Source: Aneurinibacillus sp.
Lineage (GTDB): Bacteria; Bacillota; UBA5301; DYFA01
Direction: 5' to 3'
Assembly (NCBI GenBank): GCA_020725425.1
Contig: DYFA01000051.1
Location: 1-64,000, forward strand
Length of the DNA stretch: 64,000 bases
Part shown: piece by piece, positions 34,718-49,811 of the stretch
Layout: every line of letters starts with the position of its first letter
Numbering within the stretch: position 1 is the first letter of the stretch
Program-made: the position numbers and the translations under genes
The notes under the pieces: generated by a model
Seen by the model: the letters and a program-made list of their open reading frames with translations, nothing else
Told to the model about the DNA's origin: nothing
The model's database searches: none

Positions 34718-35022
34718 TCCTGATCGCCGGGATGACCGCCGTCACCTTCGGACCGCGGGTCTTTCCCCTGCTCTTCCTGCATCGGCGCACCATCCCCGAG
34801 CCCGTCCTGCGGTGGCTCTCCTTCATCCCGGTGGCCATCCTGGCGGCGCTGCTCGCTCCAAGCCTCGCCGTGGTCGACGGCCGCCTCGACCTGGGCCGCC
34901 ATAACCTTTACCTGCTCGCCGCGGTACCCACCTTCCTCGTGGCCGCCTTCAACCGGCGCAACCTGTTCCTGACCGCGCTGGTAGGGATGGCCAGCCTGGT
35001 CCTGCTCCGCCAAGTGCTCTAA
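34699..35022 (+). CDS. azlD: Branched-chain amino acid exporter, small subunit (AzlD family)
   Basis: 107 residues with three to four hydrophobic helices. FGPRVFPLLFLHRRTIPEPV and LRWLSFIPVAILAALLAPSL are typical of AzlD. The GTG start at 34699 lies inside azlC, with GGAGGG upstream. It is the membrane partner of AzlC. Confidence 0.9.
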   Translation: MRSEWLILIAGMTAVTFGPRVFPLLFLHRRTIPEPVLRWLSFIPVAILAALLAPSLAVVDGRLDLGRHNLYLLAAVPTFLVAAFNRRNLFLTALVGMASLVLLRQVL

Positions 35023-35075
35023 ATAATCCTTTCCCCTCCTGGGCAGGATAGGAAGGCCTGGAAGGAGGGTGAAAA

Positions 35076-36248
35076 GTGCTGACCCGCCGCGAGTTCCTGA
35101 GGCTCGTCGCTGCCACCGCGGGCTCCTGCCTCTTCGCCGATTCCGTCCTGGCGGCCTTTGGGGAAGCGCTGGCCGCGACCCGCCCCCCGGTCATCTACCT
35201 CGAGACCGTCACCTGCGCCGGGAACATCTTCTCCGTGCTCAACGCCACCAAGCCGAGCTTCGCCAAGCTGATCTTCGAAATGATCGATCTGTACACCGAG
35301 TACAGCGTGATGGCTGCCGAGGGGCACCTGGCTCTTGAAACCATCCTCCGTACCGCCGAGGAACGGGCCGGCGAGTTCATCCTGGTGGTCGAGGGCACGC
35401 CGCTGACGCGGGCGGGGGGGCGGTACGGCTTTATCGGCGAGGCCCGGGGGAAGCGGTGGACGATGGTGGAGGCGGTGCGGGAGGTGGCGGCCAAGGCGAA
35501 ACACGTGGTGGCCAACGGGACCTGCGCCAGCTACGGCGGTCCTTACGCCGCCCGACCCAATCCGAGCGGGGCGGTGCCCGTCTCGGCGGTGACCGACCGG
35601 ATGGTGATCAACGTGCCCGGATGCCCGGTTCACCCCGACTGGTTTGTCGGCACCCTCGTCCACCTCATCTTTTACGGTCCTCCACCGCTGGACCGGTTCG
35701 GCCGGCCACTGATGTTCTTCCGGCAGACCGTACACGATCAATGTGTGCGGCGGGCCGACTTCGAGAACGGTCACTTTGCCGAGCACCTCGGCGACGACGG
35801 CTGCCTTTTCCGGCTCGGGTGCAAGGGGCCGGTCTCCTTCTGCGACCTCCCGAAGCGGCGCTGGGGGGACCACCTGAACTGGTACATCGAGTGCGGTTCG
35901 CCGTGTATCGGCTGCACGGAGCCGGGCTTCCCCGACCGGATGGAGCCCTTCTTCGCCCACCTGCCGGATGTGGGGACACCGGGGGTGCACGTCACCGCGA
36001 AGACCGCGGGACTGGTCGTGGCGGGCGCCACCGGGGCGGCGATCGCCGGCCATCTGGGGGTGAGCCTCGCCAAGGGGCGGCTCCGGAAGACCGTGGCTAC
36101 CCATGCCTACCGGGAACAGGCCCGGGGGCAGGAACCGGCTGAACCAGGCGGGCTGACGGGGTCGAGCCGGCGCACCCCGGAAGAACGGCGCCAGGCGATC
36201 GAGGAAGCCATGAAGCGGGCTTTTGCCAGGGGAAGGCGACGCCGGTGA
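35076..36248 (+). CDS. [NiFe]-hydrogenase small subunit, Tat-exported, with altered proximal-cluster motif
   Basis: 390 residues. Tat leader LTRREFLRLVAATAG; a C-terminal hydrophobic anchor (KTAGLVVAGATGAAIAGHLG). It carries electrons from the Ni-Fe site through iron-sulfur clusters. Ligands seen: ANGTCASYGG and NVPGCPVHP (proximal), HDQCVRR with DGCLFRLGCKGP (distal), and SPCIGCTEPGFPD (medial). The first proximal motif, usually CxxC near the mature N-terminus, reads ETVTCAGNIF: the Cys codon is at 35214 and the second position is Asn (codon 35223-35225). The stop overlaps the large-subunit GTG. It heads a small-large-cytochrome b operon with no maturation genes in the window. Confidence 0.92.
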   Translation: MLTRREFLRLVAATAGSCLFADSVLAAFGEALAATRPPVIYLETVTCAGNIFSVLNATKPSFAKLIFEMIDLYTEYSVMAAEGHLALETILRTAEERAGEFILVVEGTPLTRAGGRYGFIGEARGKRWTMVEAVREVAAKAKHVVANGTCASYGGPYAARPNPSGAVPVSAVTDRMVINVPGCPVHPDWFVGTLVHLIFYGPPPLDRFGRPLMFFRQTVHDQCVRRADFENGHFAEHLGDDGCLFRLGCKGPVSFCDLPKRRWGDHLNWYIECGSPCIGCTEPGFPDRMEPFFAHLPDVGTPGVHVTAKTAGLVVAGATGAAIAGHLGVSLAKGRLRKTVATHAYREQARGQEPAEPGGLTGSSRRTPEERRQAIEEAMKRAFARGRRRR

Positions 36249-37651
36249 CGCAGCACATCGTGATCGACCCGCTGAACCGGCAGAATCTGATCGCCCGGGT
36301 CGAGGTGGAACTGGACGGCCACCGGGTGGTCGAGGCGCGGATCGGCAACTCCAACCTGCGGGGTTTTGAATTGCTACTGCTGGGGCGGGATCCGGCCGAT
36401 GCCCCCTGGTTCAGCCAGCGCATCTGCGGGATCTGCTCCACGGCTCACGGGGTGGCGTCGGCGATGGCTTTGGAGGATGCCTACGGAGCGTCGGTGCCGC
36501 CGAACGGGCTCCTCCTGCGCAACCTCATCTTCGGGGCCGACCTGTTGCAGAACCACATCCGGCACTTCTACCTCCTCGCTCTGCCCGACTGGGCGACTTT
36601 TCCCGAACGGCCGCCCTACGTTCCGCGGCACTCGTTCGACTCGCGCTTTTCTCCGGCGGAGAACGCCCGGCTGCTCCGGAACTATGAAGAGGCCATCCGG
36701 ATCGGCCAGAAAGCCCATGCGCTGCTCGTAGTCTTCGGGACGCGGGCCCCCCACCAGCAGGCCATGCTGGCTGGTGGAGTGGCGACGGCGCCCACCGCCG
36801 ACCGGATCATGCAGGCCGGAGCCCTCCTTTCCGACCTCCGGCGTTTCGTGGCAGAGGCCCTGGTTCCTGACACGGAACTCCTGGCCGAACGGTACCCGGA
36901 CTACTTCACGCTGGGCCGGCGTCCGGTCAACCTGCTCTCCTACGGGATGTTCCCTCACCCGAGCCGCCCGGGGGAGCGCTACTATCCCGCCGGGGCGGTG
37001 ATCGACGGACGACGGGAAGAAATGGAGGCGGCCGAGATTGCGGAGGACGTGACCCACGCCTGGTTCCGTGATCCGAGCCCGGCCCCCCGGCACCCGGCCA
37101 GGGGGCGGACCGACCCCACGGACGACCTCTCCACCGGCTACACTTTCACCAAAGCCTCCCGTTACCGGAGCCGGCCGATGGAGGGCGGACCGCTCGTCCG
37201 GGCGTGGCTCCGCGGAGACTATCGCCGGGGGGTGTCGGCGATGGACCGCATCCTCACCCGCTCCTACGAAGCCCGGCAGGTCGCCGCGTGGATGGAGGAG
37301 TGGCTCAAGGCGGTCCAGCCCGGCGAACCGGCCTATACCCCTCCCACCCCGGCGCGCTCGGCCACCGGGGCGGGCCTCCACGACGCCATGCGCGGCCCGC
37401 TCGGCCACTGGGTGCGCATCCGGGGTGGGCGGATCGCTGGCTATCAGATAGTCACCCCTTCGGCCTGGAACCTCTCCCCCCGGGACGGCGGGAACCGCCG
37501 GGGGCCGGCCGAGGAGGCGCTGATCGGGACGGAGGTGGCCGACCCGGCCCACCCGGTCGAGATCATGCGGGTCGTTCATTCCTTCGATCCGTGTTCCGCC
37601 TGCAGTGTCCACCTCCTCGAACTTGACCGGACACGAGGGGACCGGCCGTGA
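36245..37651 (+). CDS. [NiFe]-hydrogenase large (catalytic) subunit
   Basis: 468 residues. It binds the Ni-Fe(CN)2CO site that oxidises or makes H2. N-terminal ligands are in RICGICSTAHGVAS (CxxC) and C-terminal ligands in DPCSACSVH, followed by a short tail LLELDRTRGDRP that is normally removed by a maturation endopeptidase after nickel insertion. The small subunit's Tat signal would carry the folded pair across the membrane. The GTG start overlaps the preceding stop as GTGA, and its own stop overlaps the cytochrome b GTG the same way. Confidence 0.96.
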   Translation: MTQHIVIDPLNRQNLIARVEVELDGHRVVEARIGNSNLRGFELLLLGRDPADAPWFSQRICGICSTAHGVASAMALEDAYGASVPPNGLLLRNLIFGADLLQNHIRHFYLLALPDWATFPERPPYVPRHSFDSRFSPAENARLLRNYEEAIRIGQKAHALLVVFGTRAPHQQAMLAGGVATAPTADRIMQAGALLSDLRRFVAEALVPDTELLAERYPDYFTLGRRPVNLLSYGMFPHPSRPGERYYPAGAVIDGRREEMEAAEIAEDVTHAWFRDPSPAPRHPARGRTDPTDDLSTGYTFTKASRYRSRPMEGGPLVRAWLRGDYRRGVSAMDRILTRSYEARQVAAWMEEWLKAVQPGEPAYTPPTPARSATGAGLHDAMRGPLGHWVRIRGGRIAGYQIVTPSAWNLSPRDGGNRRGPAEEALIGTEVADPAHPVEIMRVVHSFDPCSACSVHLLELDRTRGDRP

Positions 37652-38304
37652 GTAAAGCTGCCGCCCCGCCCGGCAAGATGCTCCGCCACCCGGCGATCCT
37701 CCGCTTGATCCACTGGACACACACGGCGGTCACGCTGCTGCTCGCCTTGACCGGCTTCTACCTGGGCCGGCCCTTCCTGCCGCCGCACCTCTTGCGGGTG
37801 GCGCATGTCCGCCTGACCCACCTCACGTTCGCCACGCCGTTTATCGCCACCGCTCTTCTCCACCTGGTCTACTCCCTGGTCAGCGGTTCCTGGCACGACC
37901 TCCTCCCGGATCGCCGCGACTGGCGCACCGCCGGCTGCCTCCTGCGCTACGAACTGCTCCTGGCCGGGGAGGCGCCGATGCACGGCAAGTACCACCTGCT
38001 CCAGAAACTTCTCTACCTCAGCTTCCTTCCGGCGGTCCTGATCCAGGGGGCCACCGGTTGGGCGCTCGCCTCCCACTCCACCTGGAGCGGGTCCCTGTTC
38101 ATCCGGCTCGCCGGCGACCTCCAGCGGGTTCGGCTCATCCACCACTTTGTCGCCTTGTACCTGATCGCGACGGTGACCCTCCACTTCTACCGCGTCCTCT
38201 CTGAACCGGGCATGCTGGTGGCCATGGTAACCGGCTGGGCCGCCGCGGTTCCGCCGGCCGGCACCCCGGAGGAGAAGGCCACCCGCCCGCCGCACTTGCG
38301 CTAG
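37648..38304 (+). CDS. Cytochrome b subunit of membrane-bound hydrogenase
   Basis: 218 residues with four hydrophobic helices and histidines in the expected helices (LRLIHWTHTAVTLLLALTGF, HLTFATPFIATALLHLVYSL, LIHHFVALYLIATVTLHFY). It resembles HyaC/HydC-type dihaem cytochrome b, which passes electrons between the hydrogenase and the quinone pool. Start GTG 37648 overlaps the large-subunit stop. It completes the hydrogenase operon. Confidence 0.88.
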   Translation: MSKAAAPPGKMLRHPAILRLIHWTHTAVTLLLALTGFYLGRPFLPPHLLRVAHVRLTHLTFATPFIATALLHLVYSLVSGSWHDLLPDRRDWRTAGCLLRYELLLAGEAPMHGKYHLLQKLLYLSFLPAVLIQGATGWALASHSTWSGSLFIRLAGDLQRVRLIHHFVALYLIATVTLHFYRVLSEPGMLVAMVTGWAAAVPPAGTPEEKATRPPHLR

Positions 38305-38386
38305 GCGCCATCTGAAGGTCTCCCACCGTTCACCCGGCGGTTTTTGCCGTTCGGCACCCCTCCATTTGGAGAGAAAGGGCGCGGTG

Positions 38387-38395
38387 TGATATAAT
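38387..38395 (+). promoter_or_regulatory. Extended -10 promoter of ychF
   Basis: TGATATAAT at 38387-38395 is a TGn-TATAAT extended -10; a weak -35 (TTGGAG, 38366) lies 18 bases before the hexamer. It is 27 bases upstream of the ychF start. Confidence 0.55.
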
Positions 38396-38421
38396 GGGCA
38401 GGGCTTCAGGGAGGCGCAGCG

Positions 38422-39507
38422 GTGAAGATCGGCGTTATCGGCTTGCCGATGTCGGGCAAGACCACCGTGTTCAATCTGCTCACCCAGGCCCGCCACGAGA
38501 CGTCGGCCTACCTGACGGGACGCCGGGAGACCAACGTCGGCGTGGCCCGGGTTCCGGACAAGCGGGTCGACCACCTTGCCGCACTGTACAAGCCGCGCAA
38601 GACCACCTACGCCACGATCGAGGTCTTCGACGTGGTGGGGTTGGTGCGCGGGTCGGCCGCGGGGCAGGGGGTTGGCAACGAGTTCCTCAACGTCATCCGG
38701 GACGCCGACGCCCTCATCCACGTGGTCCGGGCCTTTTCCAGCCCGGGCGTGGCCCACGTGGAAGGGAGCGTCGATCCCTGGCGGGACCTGCAGACCGTGA
38801 ATTATGAACTCCTCTTGAGCGACCTCGACGTGGTCGAGAAACGGATAGCCAAGATCCAGGCCGGGAAGCGGAAGCCCGAGCACGAAGTGGAACTGGCAGC
38901 CCTGGAGAAGTGCCGGGCGGCCCTCACCGAGGAGAAGCCGATCCAGGGCATCGCCTTCACTCCGGGCGAAGCGGCCAGCTTGCGGGGATTCACCTTTTTC
39001 ACCGAAAAGCCGGTCATCCTGGTGGTCAACCTGGACGAGGCGCAGTTCCGAACGGGCGATTACCCCGGCGAGGCGGAACTCGCCGCTTGGGCGGCGGAGC
39101 ACTGCGTTCCCCTGGTCCCCGTCTGCGGGCAGTTGGAAGCGGAGATCCTCGAGCTGTCCGGCGAGGACCGGGAGGCCTTCCTGGCCGACCTGGGCCTGTC
39201 CGAGAGCGGGGTCGAGCGGATTGCTCGCGCCGCCTACCGACGCCTGGGGTACATATCCTTCTTCACCGTGGGCGAGGACGAGGTCCGGGCGTGGCCGATC
39301 CATGCCGGGACCTGCGCTAAAGAGGCGGCCGGCAAGGTTCATTCCGACCTCGAGCGCGGGTTCATCCGGGCCGAGGTGGTGTCCTACGACGACCTGGTGC
39401 GCCTCGGCACGCTGGCCAAGGTGAGAGAGGCGGGGCTGCTCCGCCTCGAAGGCAAGGACTACGTAGTTCGGGACGGTGATGTCATTCACTATCGCTTTGC
39501 GCTCTAA
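38422..39507 (+). CDS. ychF: YchF/OLA1-family P-loop ATPase
   Basis: 361 residues. G1 motif [28 protein letters not shown] and the C-terminal TGS domain ([20 protein letters not shown] ... [15 protein letters not shown]) identify YchF, an Obg-related, ATP-preferring protein that associates with ribosomes. The G3 region reads [11 protein letters not shown]. In canonical YchF the TGS part reads CFFTAGE and the G1 motif NVGKST; the differences suggest a divergent member. The GTG start at 38422 follows GGGAGG. Monocistronic or first gene before pdxST. Confidence 0.85.
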   Translation: MKIGVIGLPMSGKTTVFNLLTQARHETSAYLTGRRETNVGVARVPDKRVDHLAALYKPRKTTYATIEVFDVVGLVRGSAAGQGVGNEFLNVIRDADALIHVVRAFSSPGVAHVEGSVDPWRDLQTVNYELLLSDLDVVEKRIAKIQAGKRKPEHEVELAALEKCRAALTEEKPIQGIAFTPGEAASLRGFTFFTEKPVILVVNLDEAQFRTGDYPGEAELAAWAAEHCVPLVPVCGQLEAEILELSGEDREAFLADLGLSESGVERIARAAYRRLGYISFFTVGEDEVRAWPIHAGTCAKEAAGKVHSDLERGFIRAEVVSYDDLVRLGTLAKVREAGLLRLEGKDYVVRDGDVIHYRFAL

Positions 39508-39568
39508 CGCAGGAATCGCCTCTGTTTCAGCGAAGAACCAAAAGATTAACCAGCGGAGGGCTGTAAGG

Positions 39569-40453
39569 ATGGAAGAGAAAGCAACGTGGCGGGTCAAGAC
39601 CGGCTTGGCCGAGATGCTCAAGGGCGGCGTGATCATGGACGTGACCACGCCGGACCAGGCCAGGATCGCCGAGGATGCCGGCGCGGTGGCAGTGATGGCG
39701 CTGGAGCGCGTCCCCGCCGACATCCGGGCGGCGGGCGGCGTGGCCCGCATGGCTGACCCCAAGATCATCGAGGCGATCATGAACGCCGTCACCATCCCGG
39801 TGATGGCCAAGGCGCGCATCGGCCACTTCGTCGAGGCCCGCATCCTCGAGGCGATGGGGATCGACTACATCGACGAGTCGGAAGTGCTGACCCCCGCCGA
39901 CGAGTCCTACCACATCAACAAGCATGAGTTCAGGGTCCCGTTCGTCTGCGGCTGCCGGAACCTGGGCGAGGCCCTGCGCCGCATCGGCGAGGGGGCGGCC
40001 ATGATCCGGACCAAGGGCGAGGCGGGAACGGGTGACGTGGTCGAGGCCGTCCGCCACATGCGCCAGGTGATGGACGATCTCCGACGGGTCAAGGCGGCGC
40101 CCGAGGAGGAACTCATGACCATCGCCAAAGAGCTGGGGGCCCCATACGAGCTGGTGAAAGAGGTCCACGAGACCGGCAGGCTCCCGGTGGTCAACTTCGC
40201 CGCCGGCGGAATCGCCACCCCCGCCGACGCCTCTCTGATGATGCACCTCGGGGCGGACGGCGTCTTCGTCGGCTCCGGCATCTTCAAGTCAGAGAACCCG
40301 GCCCAGCGGGCCAAGGCGATCGTCGAGGCCACCGCTCACTACCAGGACTACGCCCTGCTCGCCGAGGTCTCCAAGGGGATCGGCGAAGCGATGCGCGGCA
40401 TCCAGGTCGGCGGGATGAAGCCGGAGGAAAAGATCGCGGGCCGTGGCTGGTAA
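39569..40453 (+). CDS. pdxS: Pyridoxal 5'-phosphate synthase, PdxS subunit
   Basis: 294 residues. It makes PLP from ribose 5-phosphate, glyceraldehyde 3-phosphate and ammonia delivered by PdxT. Hallmarks: [58 protein letters not shown] (catalytic Lys) and [21 protein letters not shown] 39569 gives the canonical [12 protein letters not shown] start; an upstream in-frame start at 39476 lies inside ychF. It overlaps pdxT by 11 bases. Confidence 0.98.
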   Translation: MEEKATWRVKTGLAEMLKGGVIMDVTTPDQARIAEDAGAVAVMALERVPADIRAAGGVARMADPKIIEAIMNAVTIPVMAKARIGHFVEARILEAMGIDYIDESEVLTPADESYHINKHEFRVPFVCGCRNLGEALRRIGEGAAMIRTKGEAGTGDVVEAVRHMRQVMDDLRRVKAAPEEELMTIAKELGAPYELVKEVHETGRLPVVNFAAGGIATPADASLMMHLGADGVFVGSGIFKSENPAQRAKAIVEATAHYQDYALLAEVSKGIGEAMRGIQVGGMKPEEKIAGRGW

Positions 40454-41030
40454 GGTGCGGATCGGCGTCCTGGACCTCCAGGGAGCGGTCCGGGAACACC
40501 TGAATATGCTGAGATCCCTCGGGTGCGAGGCCGTGCCGGTGAAGAAGGCGGCAGACCTGGAGGGGCTCGAGGCCCTCGTTCTGCCGGGTGGGGAGAGCAC
40601 CACGCTCGGGAAGCTTATGGCTCGGTACGGGCTGCTCGACGCCGTGAAACGGCAAGCGGCGGCGGGGATGCCCATCTACGGGACCTGCGCCGGGCTGATC
40701 CTCCTGGCCAAGGACATCCCCGGTTCCGACCAGCCCCGCCTCGGGCTGATGGACATCCGCGTGAAGCGAAACGCCTACGGCCGGCAGGTGGACAGCTTCG
40801 AGACCGACCTGGCCATCCCGGCGGTCGGTGAGGAGCCGTTCCGGGCCGTCTTCATCCGGGCGCCCTACATCGAGAGCGTGGGCCCGGGGGTTGAGGTCCT
40901 GGCCGAGCACGACGGCCACGCCGTGATGGCCCGGCAAGGCCGCTTTCTGGTTTCCGCGTTTCATCCGGAACTGACCGATGACACGCGGCTTCACGCCTAC
41001 TTCCTGGAGATGGTGTCGGGCGTGCGCTGA
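40443..41030 (+). CDS. pdxT: Pyridoxal 5'-phosphate synthase, glutaminase subunit PdxT
   Basis: 195 residues. It releases ammonia from glutamine for Pdx[29 protein letters not shown], the nucleophile in [12 protein letters not shown] and the His/Glu in [14 protein letters not shown] are intact. GTG 40443 starts inside pdxS, so the two subunits are translationally coupled. Confidence 0.98.
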   Translation: MAGKVRIGVLDLQGAVREHLNMLRSLGCEAVPVKKAADLEGLEALVLPGGESTTLGKLMARYGLLDAVKRQAAAGMPIYGTCAGLILLAKDIPGSDQPRLGLMDIRVKRNAYGRQVDSFETDLAIPAVGEEPFRAVFIRAPYIESVGPGVEVLAEHDGHAVMARQGRFLVSAFHPELTDDTRLHAYFLEMVSGVR

Positions 41031-41063
41031 AAGACCCGTCTGGTTGAGAAGGGAGGACATCGG

Positions 41064-45939
<4,876 letters not shown>

Positions 45940-46051
45940 GACGGCGGCTCCGCCGCAGGCCTGCCCGACCGGGAGGGCGAGGCGACCGATCAGGTATTCG
46001 CCAGCCGAGGAAGGATTCTGAAGGGAATTAGGGCTCTGCCGGGGTGGACGA

Positions 46052-46486
46052 ATGATGGATCTGGTCAGGCTAGATCGTCAGCTCATCCGCGAGCGGGTGG
46101 AAGCAGTCTTTCGGGGGTTTCCGGAGATTGTCGGGGTCTACCTGTTTGGCTCGGCGTTGGACTATTGCCGCCCAGATAGCGACGTGGACCTCGGGGTTTT
46201 CGTTCGGCCGGACCTAAGCGAACGCGAGCGGTATCTCCTCGAAAACGAGCTGGCTCTTCGGCTGCAATCCTTCAACGGGCATCCCTTCGATATCACGGTC
46301 GTCGATCCACGCCATTCGCACTTTGCTTTCCGCGTCTTCAGCGAAGGGGCTCCGGTGTACGTGGGAGACACAGAACAGTTGACCGACCTGATGGAAAGGG
46401 TCAGCCGAGAGCATGGCGAATTCGCCTACTGGTATCAACTCGCCATCCGCGAGATCCTGGAGGAGGCGAGAACGCATGGCCCTTGA
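46052..46486 (+). CDS. MNT-type nucleotidyltransferase (MntA-like), HEPN/MNT pair 2
   Basis: 144 residues. VGVYLFGSALDYCRPDSDVD contains the GS motif and DxD in the spacing of minimal nucleotidyltransferases; PFDITVVDPRHSHF supplies the third Asp. It is predicted to AMPylate the HEPN protein encoded next, whose gene overlaps its end by 11 bases. Two ATGs (46052, 46055) are possible starts. Confidence 0.82.
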   Translation: MMDLVRLDRQLIRERVEAVFRGFPEIVGVYLFGSALDYCRPDSDVDLGVFVRPDLSERERYLLENELALRLQSFNGHPFDITVVDPRHSHFAFRVFSEGAPVYVGDTEQLTDLMERVSREHGEFAYWYQLAIREILEEARTHGP

Positions 46487-46916
46487 CCGGGAGCGGGTCA
46501 TCCGGAGAACCAGCTACATCCGGGAGCAGACAACCGTCTTGCGGCGATTGTTGACTGAGCGCGGGAAAGAAGCAATCCTTCAAGACCCCTGGCTCATCTC
46601 GGCCGTCAAATACAAGCTGCAGACGGCGATCGAGGCTTGCATCGATCTCACCTATCACGTCTGCGCCAAACGCTTGGGACAGGTGCCGGAGGACGCCAGG
46701 GATGGTCTGCGGCGCCTCAAGGAAAGTGGCCTTCTTTCCGACGCCGAGCAGGCCAAATACGGGGACATGGTCGGCTTCCGCAACCGCCTGGTCCACGGCT
46801 ACCAGGAAGTCTCCGCCGAGCACATCGTCGCCATCCTCCAGGAGGACTTGGGTGACCTTGATCTTTTCGCTGAGATCATGCTCCGGCTGTTGAGCGAGGA
46901 GGGATCCCCGGGCTAG
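46476..46916 (+). CDS. HEPN-domain protein (HepT/DUF86-like), pair 2
   Basis: 146 residues, helical. [14 protein letters not shown] contains RX4HXY, the catalytic and adenylylation motif of HepT RNases; [20 protein letters not shown] is the conserved first half. ATG 46476 lies in the end of the partner gene. Its own stop overlaps the convergent rubrerythrin gene end by a few bases. Confidence 0.84.
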   Translation: MALDRERVIRRTSYIREQTTVLRRLLTERGKEAILQDPWLISAVKYKLQTAIEACIDLTYHVCAKRLGQVPEDARDGLRRLKESGLLSDAEQAKYGDMVGFRNRLVHGYQEVSAEHIVAILQEDLGDLDLFAEIMLRLLSEEGSPG

Positions 46917-47446
46917 AAGCTTTCCGCCAGGAGCTCGAAGAAGGCCCGGGGGTGCTGGCAGACCGGGCAGACCTCGGGCGCTTCGGGACTCTCATGGATG
47001 TGCCCGCAGTTGCGGCATTTCCACCGCTTGGGCTCCTCCTTCACGAACACGTGTCCCTGTCGGACGTTGGCAAGCAGGGCGCGGTAGCGCTCCTCGTGGT
47101 GCTTCTCCACGGCGGCCACCCCCCGGAAGAAGTCGGCGATCTCCGTAAACCCTTCCTGCCGGGCGACCTTCTCGAACTCGGGATACATCTGGGTCCACTC
47201 GTAGTTCTCGCCTTCCGCCGCGGCCTGGAGGTTGTCGGCTGTGGTGCCGATGCCGTCTAGGAAGCGCAGGAGGCGCTTAGCGTGTTCCTTCTCGTTGTTG
47301 GCGGTTTCCTCGAAGATGGCAGCGAGCTGCTCATAGCCTTCTTTTCTGGCCTGGCTGGCGAAATACGTATACTTGTTCCGCGCCTGCGATTCTCCGGCAA
47401 AAGCCGCCTTCAGGTTCGCCTCGGTTCTGCTGCCTTTGAGATTCAC
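46913..47446 (-). CDS. rbr: Rubrerythrin
   Basis: 177 residues. It reduces hydrogen peroxide in anaerobes. The four-helix di-iron domain has [34 protein letters not shown] and [11 protein letters not shown]; the C-terminal rubredoxin domain has KCRNCGHIH and CPVCQHP. Start GTG 47446 ([13 protein letters not shown]) follows GAGGAGG; the frame is open far upstream, but that is antisense to other genes. A TATAAT with extended -10 lies at 47483-47491. Confidence 0.96.
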   Translation of the reverse strand: MNLKGSRTEANLKAAFAGESQARNKYTYFASQARKEGYEQLAAIFEETANNEKEHAKRLLRFLDGIGTTADNLQAAAEGENYEWTQMYPEFEKVARQEGFTEIADFFRGVAAVEKHHEERYRALLANVRQGHVFVKEEPKRWKCRNCGHIHESPEAPEVCPVCQHPRAFFELLAESF

Positions 47447-47482
47447 GCTTAAACCCTCCTCTGCCAACATGTTCCTATTCGC

Positions 47483-47491
47483 ATTATAACA
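47483..47491 (-). promoter_or_regulatory. Extended -10 promoter of rubrerythrin
   Basis: On the minus strand the sequence reads TGTTATAAT (TGn-TATAAT), 37 bases upstream of the GTG start. No convincing -35 at 17 bases. Confidence 0.5.
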
Positions 47492-47612
47492 CGGTCCCGG
47501 TGACAACGGCCAGTTGCGCCGCCAACGTGAGATCGCGTGCACCCGGCCGCTCCCTTCCGGCATACCGTCGGGCGCCCCTAGGGATACTACCCCGCAGAAA
47601 GGGGGCTCGCCG

Positions 47613-48197
47613 GTGGCGGAGATGCTGGAGATCCGCTGGCACGGGCGAGGGGGGCAAGGGGCGAAGACGGCCTCCCAGCTCCTGGGGGAGGCGGCGGCGG
47701 GGACAGGGAAGTACGTCCAGTCGTTCCCGGAATACGGGCCGGAACGGATGGGGGCGCCGGTCACCGCCTTCAACCGGATCAGCGATTTTCCGATCACCCT
47801 CCACTGCAACATCAAAAGCCCCCGGGTGGTCCTGGTTCTGGACGCCGGGTTCTCCGGCAAGGTGGACTTCACCGACGGGATGCCCGACGACGGCCTCCTC
47901 ATCATCAACACGCCCAAGCACCCGGCGGAGATGCGCCGGGAGTTGGGTTTGCCGCCGGGGAAGTTCCGGGTTTTCACCGTGGACGCCTCGGAGATCTCCC
48001 GCCAGACCATCGGGCGCGACATCCCCAACACTCCCATGATGGGGGCGTTCGCCGGGGTGACGAAGATCATCCCCCTGAACGACCTGATCGACGATACCCG
48101 CCAGAAGCTCGAGAAGAAGTTCCGGAACAAGCCGGAAGTCATCGCCGGAAACCTGGAGGCCATCGCCCGGGCGGCGCGGGAGGTCAGGGGAGAATGA
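47613..48197 (+). CDS. porG: 2-oxoacid:ferredoxin oxidoreductase, gamma subunit
   Basis: 194 residues. [20 protein letters not shown] is the family's CoA-related/gamma-domain start; the fold matches one domain of single-chain PFOR. GTG 47613 is preferred (AAGGGGG upstream). It is the first gene of porGDAB, whose genes overlap or are separated by a few bases. Pyruvate is the likely substrate, but other 2-oxoacids are possible. Confidence 0.93.
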   Translation: MAEMLEIRWHGRGGQGAKTASQLLGEAAAGTGKYVQSFPEYGPERMGAPVTAFNRISDFPITLHCNIKSPRVVLVLDAGFSGKVDFTDGMPDDGLLIINTPKHPAEMRRELGLPPGKFRVFTVDASEISRQTIGRDIPNTPMMGAFAGVTKIIPLNDLIDDTRQKLEKKFRNKPEVIAGNLEAIARAAREVRGE

Positions 48198-48583
48198 GCG
48201 GGCAGGAGGCCCACCAGCCGAACCTCGTACCGGGCAAGCCCAACGTGGACAACAAGCTCCCCGGGTGGCGGGAACTGACGCCCGGCGGGGTGATCACCGA
48301 ACCCGGCAATGCCCGGGAGTTCGTCACCGGCGATTGGGGCGTGGTCCGGCCCGAGTGGCACGAGAAGTACTGCATCCAGTGCCTCTTCTGCTGGGTAGCC
48401 TGCCCGGACAACGCCGTGGAGGTCGAGGACGGCCGGGTAGTCGGCTTCGACTACGCCCACTGCAAGGGATGCGGAGTCTGCGCCCACCAGTGCCCCGGCA
48501 AGGTGGTCGAGGGCCAGCGGCGCAAGGCGATCGAGATGAAGGCGGAGGCCGACTTCGCCCGGCAGGACCGGGGGGAGGCGTAG
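48194..48583 (+). CDS. porD: 2-oxoacid:ferredoxin oxidoreductase, delta subunit (2x4Fe-4S ferredoxin)
   Basis: 129 residues with two CxxCxxCxxxCP motifs: [18 protein letters not shown] and [16 protein letters not shown]. It carries electrons from the TPP centre to ferredoxin. ATG 48194 overlaps the porG stop (ATGA). Confidence 0.95.
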   Translation: MSGQEAHQPNLVPGKPNVDNKLPGWRELTPGGVITEPGNAREFVTGDWGVVRPEWHEKYCIQCLFCWVACPDNAVEVEDGRVVGFDYAHCKGCGVCAHQCPGKVVEGQRRKAIEMKAEADFARQDRGEA

Positions 48584-48586
48584 GGC

Positions 48587-49789
48587 ATGGTGGTGTTGGC
48601 GCAGGCTGGCCGCAAGGTCGAGGTCCTCACCGGCAACGAGGCGGCCGCCCTGGCCATGAAGCAGATCAACCCCGACGTGGTGGCGGCCTACCCGATCACC
48701 CCCGCCACCGAGATCGTCCAGATCTTCTCCGCCTTCGAAGCCGACGGCGAGGTGGACACGGAGTTCGTCCCGGTCGAGTCGGAGCACGCCGCCATGTCGG
48801 CCTGCATCGGGGCGGCGGCTGCGGGGGCCCGGGCCATGACCGCCACTTCGTCCCAGGGGCTGGCGTTGATGCACGAGGTCCTGTACATCGCGGCGGGGCT
48901 CCGGCTGCCCATCGTCATGCCGGAGGTGAACCGGGCCCTCTCGGCGCCGCTGAACATCCACTGCGACCACTCGGACACCATGGGCTCCCGGGACTCGGGC
49001 TGGATCCAGCTTTACGCGGAAAACGCCCAGGAGATGTACGACAACCTCTTCCAGGCGGTGCGGATCGCCGAGCACCCCGACATCCTGCTCCCGGTCATGG
49101 TGACCATGGACGGCTTCATCATCTCCCACGCCCAGGAGAACGTGGAGCTGGTCGAGACCGAGGCGGTTCGCCGGTTCATCGGGGAGTACCGCCCCAGGTA
49201 CCCGCTCCTCGACACGGACCATCCGGTCAGCATTGGGGCGCTCGACCTTTACGACTGGTACTTCGAGCACCGCCGGGGCCAGGCTGAGGCGATGTACCAG
49301 GCCCCCCGGGTGATTGAGGAGGTGGGCCGGGAGTACGGCCGGCTCACCGGGCGCACCTACGGTCTGTTCGAGCCTTTCCACCTGGACGAGGCCGAGCGGG
49401 TGATCGTAGTCCTCGGCTCGACCGCCGGAACCGCTAAGTACGTGGTCACGGAGCTCCGGGCGCGAGGGGAGAAGGTCGGGCTGCTCAAACTGCGCTCCTT
49501 CCGGCCCTTCCCCCACGCGCAACTGGTCCAGGCTCTGGCTCACGTCAAGGCGGTGGCGGTCCTGGACCGGGCCGACTCCCTGGCGGCCTTCGGGGGCCCC
49601 TTGTTCAGCGAGACTCGGGCCGCCTGCTACGACCTGGAGCCGCGCCCGCTGATGGTCAACTACATCTACGGCCTGGGCGGGCGGGACTGCGATCTCGACC
49701 AGCTGCACAAGGTCTACGCCGACCTCTCGGCCATGCTGGCCAAGGGGAAGGGCGAGCCGGTCGTCCAGTACCTCGGCCTCCGGGAATGA
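48587..49789 (+). CDS. porA: 2-oxoacid:ferredoxin oxidoreductase, alpha subunit
   Basis: 400 residues. [37 protein letters not shown] and [20 protein letters not shown] are the pyruvate-binding domain; [12 protein letters not shown] is in domain II. It pairs with PorB to form the active site. It starts 4 bases after porD. Confidence 0.96.
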   Translation: MVVLAQAGRKVEVLTGNEAAALAMKQINPDVVAAYPITPATEIVQIFSAFEADGEVDTEFVPVESEHAAMSACIGAAAAGARAMTATSSQGLALMHEVLYIAAGLRLPIVMPEVNRALSAPLNIHCDHSDTMGSRDSGWIQLYAENAQEMYDNLFQAVRIAEHPDILLPVMVTMDGFIISHAQENVELVETEAVRRFIGEYRPRYPLLDTDHPVSIGALDLYDWYFEHRRGQAEAMYQAPRVIEEVGREYGRLTGRTYGLFEPFHLDEAERVIVVLGSTAGTAKYVVTELRARGEKVGLLKLRSFRPFPHAQLVQALAHVKAVAVLDRADSLAAFGGPLFSETRAACYDLEPRPLMVNYIYGLGGRDCDLDQLHKVYADLSAMLAKGKGEPVVQYLGLRE

Positions 49790-49811
49790 TGCGGAAGGGG
49801 AGAGAGGCGTA

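Noticed and set aside
38422-39507. Obg-type ribosome-assembly GTPase instead of YchF
   Set aside because: The C-terminal TGS domain and overall order match YchF/OLA1; Obg would start with a glycine-rich OBG fold.
37576-39843. A 755-codon minus-strand frame opposite the hydrogenase cytochrome b and ychF
   Set aside because: Antisense shadow; the plus-strand genes have clear family motifs and ribosome binding sites.
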